Under the pieces are notes generated by a model. It was given only the letters and a program-made list of their open reading frames with translations. It did not search any database and was not told the DNA's origin. A stretch of 37,233 nucleotides of DNA from Verrucomicrobiota bacterium (GTDB lineage: Bacteria > Verrucomicrobiota > Verrucomicrobiia > Chthoniobacterales > UBA10450). The DNA lies in NCBI GenBank assembly GCA_003219175.1, contig QHPU01000072.1, forward strand, positions 1 through 37,233. The letters are read 5' to 3'. The number at the start of each line of letters is the position of its first letter. The stretch's first letter is position 1. This document shows positions 35,438-37,233 of the stretch, in pieces. A program made the position numbers and the translations under genes.

Positions 35438-35517
35438 AGGCGAGCTCATTCGCAGGCGGTACGCCCGCCACCAAAGCGGCAAATCGTCGCACCTCTCACA
35501 CCGAAAGAATGAGGTGG

Positions 35518-35538
35518 AGGCGCTTGTCACAAGCGCCT
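35518..35538. repeat. Perfect palindrome AGGCGCTTGT-C-ACAAGCGCCT
   Basis: Ten-base arms around one base, in the spacer between the cyclase and FkbM genes. Built like the 8794-8819 palindrome. Confidence 0.6.
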
Positions 35539-35615
35539 AGCGTAGCGCGCAGCACGAGATCGCTGACGAGCAGGATTAGGCCGCCGTCCGCTGTCATACT
35601 ATGCAGTAATACCAG

Positions 35616-36332
35616 ATGAAGCTCTCGGTCGAAGACCGCATCAAAAATCTGCTGCCGGCGCGGCTTTATTATCCGTACAAAATCAGTCGAGAATTACGAG
35701 GGGTCGAGCCGGAAGTGGCAATGTTGCGCGAACTCGTTCCGGGGGGATGCACCGCGATCGACGTCGGCGCAAACCGCGGCTACTACAGCTGGGCCCTGGC
35801 CGGCGTTGCCGGCACGGTGGAAGCTTTCGAACCCAATCCGGTTCTGGCCAGGTTCGCCCAGGCCAAACTGGGAAAAAGAGCGCGCCTGCACGAAGTGGCA
35901 CTCTCCGATCACGAGGGCGTTGCCACTCTTTACGTTCCACGCCGGGCGAGTGGATCCTCCCTCCACATCATCGGCAATCTTGACAACGTCTATGCGCACG
36001 ATCGCGTTGACGAAATACAGGTGCGGCTCGCCACCCTCGACAGTTACGGTTTTGAAAATGTCGGTTTTCTCAAAATCGATGTCGAAGGCTCGGAAATGGA
36101 AGTGCTGGCGGGGGCACACGAAACCATTCGAATCAATCGGCCGAACATGTTGATCGAACTGCTCGCCGGCATTCACGAAGATCACCTGGCGCGCATCGAA
36201 CAGATCAAGAACGACTTCGGTTATGATGCCTGGATCGTGATTGGTCCTGAAAAATTCGAGGCGAAGCAGGCGCTTGCGGAACTGGAGGCTCTACGAAAGA
36301 CGAGCAACATATTGTTCACGCCGCGAAGGTAG
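35616..36332 (+). CDS. FkbM-family methyltransferase
   Basis: 238 residues with the class I SAM-dependent fold: motif I is AIDVGANRGYYSWALA near residues 47-62, FEPNPVLARFAQAKL follows, and the FkbM hallmark FLKIDVEGSEMEVLAGA lies near residues 150-167. Members O-methylate hydroxyl groups on polyketides, sugars or lipids. In environmental bacteria they are mostly tied to surface polysaccharide or glycolipid decoration, but the substrate here is unknown. The gene stands alone, 197 bp after the cyclase gene, with a tRNA remnant right behind its stop. Confidence 0.92.
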   Translation: MKLSVEDRIKNLLPARLYYPYKISRELRGVEPEVAMLRELVPGGCTAIDVGANRGYYSWALAGVAGTVEAFEPNPVLARFAQAKLGKRARLHEVALSDHEGVATLYVPRRASGSSLHIIGNLDNVYAHDRVDEIQVRLATLDSYGFENVGFLKIDVEGSEMEVLAGAHETIRINRPNMLIELLAGIHEDHLARIEQIKNDFGYDAWIVIGPEKFEAKQALAELEALRKTSNILFTPRR

Positions 36333-36340
36333 AAGGTGAA

Positions 36341-36376
36341 ATTAGAAGGCTCCTCTACCAACTGAGCTATGTCGGC
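36341..36376 (-). other. tRNA 5'-half remnant
   Basis: On the minus strand, GCCGACATAGCTCAGTTGG (from 36376), then TAGAGGAGCCTTCTAA, reads like a tRNA 5' half: acceptor strand GCCGACA, TA, then D-arm GCTCAGTTGGTAGAG as in many bacterial tRNA-Thr or tRNA-Lys type genes. Nothing after it forms an anticodon stem, T arm or 3' acceptor strand, so it is a fragment, not a gene. Confidence 0.6.
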
Positions 36377-36392
36377 ATTCGCCCGGAGAATA

Positions 36393-36907
36393 TTATATCC
36401 GGACCATTCTCTTCTGCACGAGGCCCAGCAAACAGAGAAGAACCATGCTCAGCAACGCCAGGGACGAGCCGTCGTCCGGCATCGTCGGCGCTTCGATCAG
36501 AAGTGTGAAGCTCTGGTCCGGTCCAGTTCCCCACGACCATTTATGGAAGCCGGGTTCCACCCCGAGACTGCTGAAGGTCTGATTGGCGTATGTCGAGCTG
36601 TCTGACAGAGGATTGCCTGAGATATAGCCGTGTGGGACCACAAGAAAAGGCCGCTGAAAGCCAACGACGTCTCCGCTGCCGTCATTGGCGACACTAGGTA
36701 GGCCGGTCCCGAAAGCCCCCGGTCCGCTGATGTTCCCGAAATACCCATCTGCGAACACAAAACTCGCTGGCCCGGTGACTAGGAAAGTTAGGAGCGGGTC
36801 CATTTCAGCTCGATACGAACCTGATCCTGGGCAGGCGAGCTGGCGATGAGCCAACTGGCCATTGCTGTGCAGAGTGGCGCCATGAGGACGGAAATGCGTG
36901 TTTTCAT
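36393..36907 (-). CDS. VPDSG/PEP-CTERM-type exported protein, frameshifted
   Basis: The start at ATG 36907 gives a signal peptide (MKTRISVLMAPLCTAMASWLIASSPAQ) and then DQVRIELKWTRS before a stop at 36788-36790. The second frame, open from upstream of that stop, continues with LTFLVTGPASFVFADGYFGNISG through a mature domain to the C-terminus. Adding one base near 36791 restores one 170-odd-residue protein. The C-terminus is a sorting signal: MPDDGSSLALLSMVLLCLLG plus LVQKR, that is a P-D-x-G motif, a hydrophobic helix and a basic tail. Such tails are processed by exosortases and route proteins to the cell surface or into exopolysaccharide. No exosortase gene is in the window. The mature domain is unrecognised. 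Single-base breakage may be an error. Confidence 0.75.
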
Positions 36908-37131
36908 AGCTGAGTCCTTAGGTTTTGGTGCAGCGGGCGTTTTCTTCTGTCACGAACCCCGATTCACAGTTGCCCTAAGTGGGCGCGAATCACTATAAGT
37001 CACAAGTTTGATCAGGTTGCGCACGCAAAGTCGAGCCTGAATGGCTGAAGGGAGCCACGACCTGCTGATACAAATTAGAAGACTGCCAGCAGCGAGATGG
37101 CGGTGTCGCGCGAACTAAATAAAATGGCCCA

Positions 37132-37233
37132 ATGCGCCTGCGTCGCTTTTGTTCTGCTGCCCTGATTGTAGTCGGGTGCGGGCTGTTTCTGCTGGCGGCG
37201 TGTCACAAAGCCCGGCCTCCGGGCGGATCGGCC
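37132..37233 (+). CDS. Lipoprotein, N-terminal fragment at right edge
   Basis: From ATG 37132 a frame of 34 codons runs off the window. It begins MRLRRFCSAALIVVGC, a basic start and hydrophobic core, then LFLLAAC, a lipobox with the acylated cysteine at residue 24, then HKARPPGGSA. This is a standard lipoprotein signal peptide, whose processing would need the LspA encoded at 5265. The mature protein is not visible. An ATG eight bases upstream is in another frame and is not used. Confidence 0.6.
   Translation, partial: MRLRRFCSAALIVVGCGLFLLAACHKARPPGGSA

Noticed and set aside
35518-35538. Rho-independent terminator
   Set aside because: Strong palindrome but no T-run on either side; grouped with dispersed palindromes.
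36341-36376. Intact or intron-containing tRNA gene
   Set aside because: No 3' half follows within reach, and the adjoining sequence is the FkbM coding region.

Overview
The window looks like chromosomal DNA of a free-living, heterotrophic Gram-negative bacterium, most probably a verrucomicrobium of the soil/freshwater Chthoniobacterales type. This placement is inference. It rests on a secreted protein with a VPDSG-type C-terminal sorting tail, a class III cyclase/TolB-like/TPR regulator, a 2-oxoacid:ferredoxin oxidoreductase beta subunit, many secreted DUF4440, DUF885 and M13 proteins, and spacers full of small palindromes. No marker allows a species call. No complete RNA gene, CRISPR array, transposase or phage gene was seen.

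Layout. Positions 1-1795 (minus) hold the N-terminal 598 codons of a large secreted Asp-box (BNR/sialidase-like) protein that runs off the left edge. Positions 2424-8739 (plus) are a housekeeping run: ileS, lspA, a CCA-adding-type tRNA nucleotidyltransferase and a divergent GT5 glycogen-synthase-like enzyme. Positions 9008-11759 encode a membrane mannosyltransferase-like GT-C enzyme and a UDP-galactopyranose-mutase-like flavoprotein four bases apart, probably for surface glycan synthesis. Next come a phosphoribosyltransferase, KorB without KorA, pyrE and an M13 metallopeptidase (11775-16519). A minus-strand pair (16600-18635) encodes a PQQ-type beta-propeller and a secreted duplicated-domain protein. 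A DUF1360 protein, a peptidoglycan-binding protein, a broken DUF4440 protein, a polytopic membrane protein, a DUF885 protein, a Ca2+/H+ antiporter and an isoprenylcysteine-methyltransferase-like protein follow (18837-25880).

Positions 25985-29412 form an accessory cluster: a monooxygenase-fold (ABM) protein, an AraC regulator, a DUF1579-like protein and three secreted DUF4440/SnoaL-like proteins. Then come threonine synthase diverging from a DAACS dicarboxylate symporter, a membrane protein, the cyclase/TPR regulator, an FkbM methyltransferase, a tRNA 5'-half remnant, the VPDSG-tailed protein and the start of a lipoprotein at the right edge.

Two features cut across the genes. First, spacers carry a family of short hairpins headed by GTAG with 6-11 bp stems whose sequences differ while pairing is kept. 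In three genes the TAG of the element is the stop codon. Second, five genes between 20 and 37 kb are broken by single-base frameshifts (seven events), while the first 19 kb shows none. This points to indel errors in the assembly or to local gene decay, and homologue comparison can decide which.
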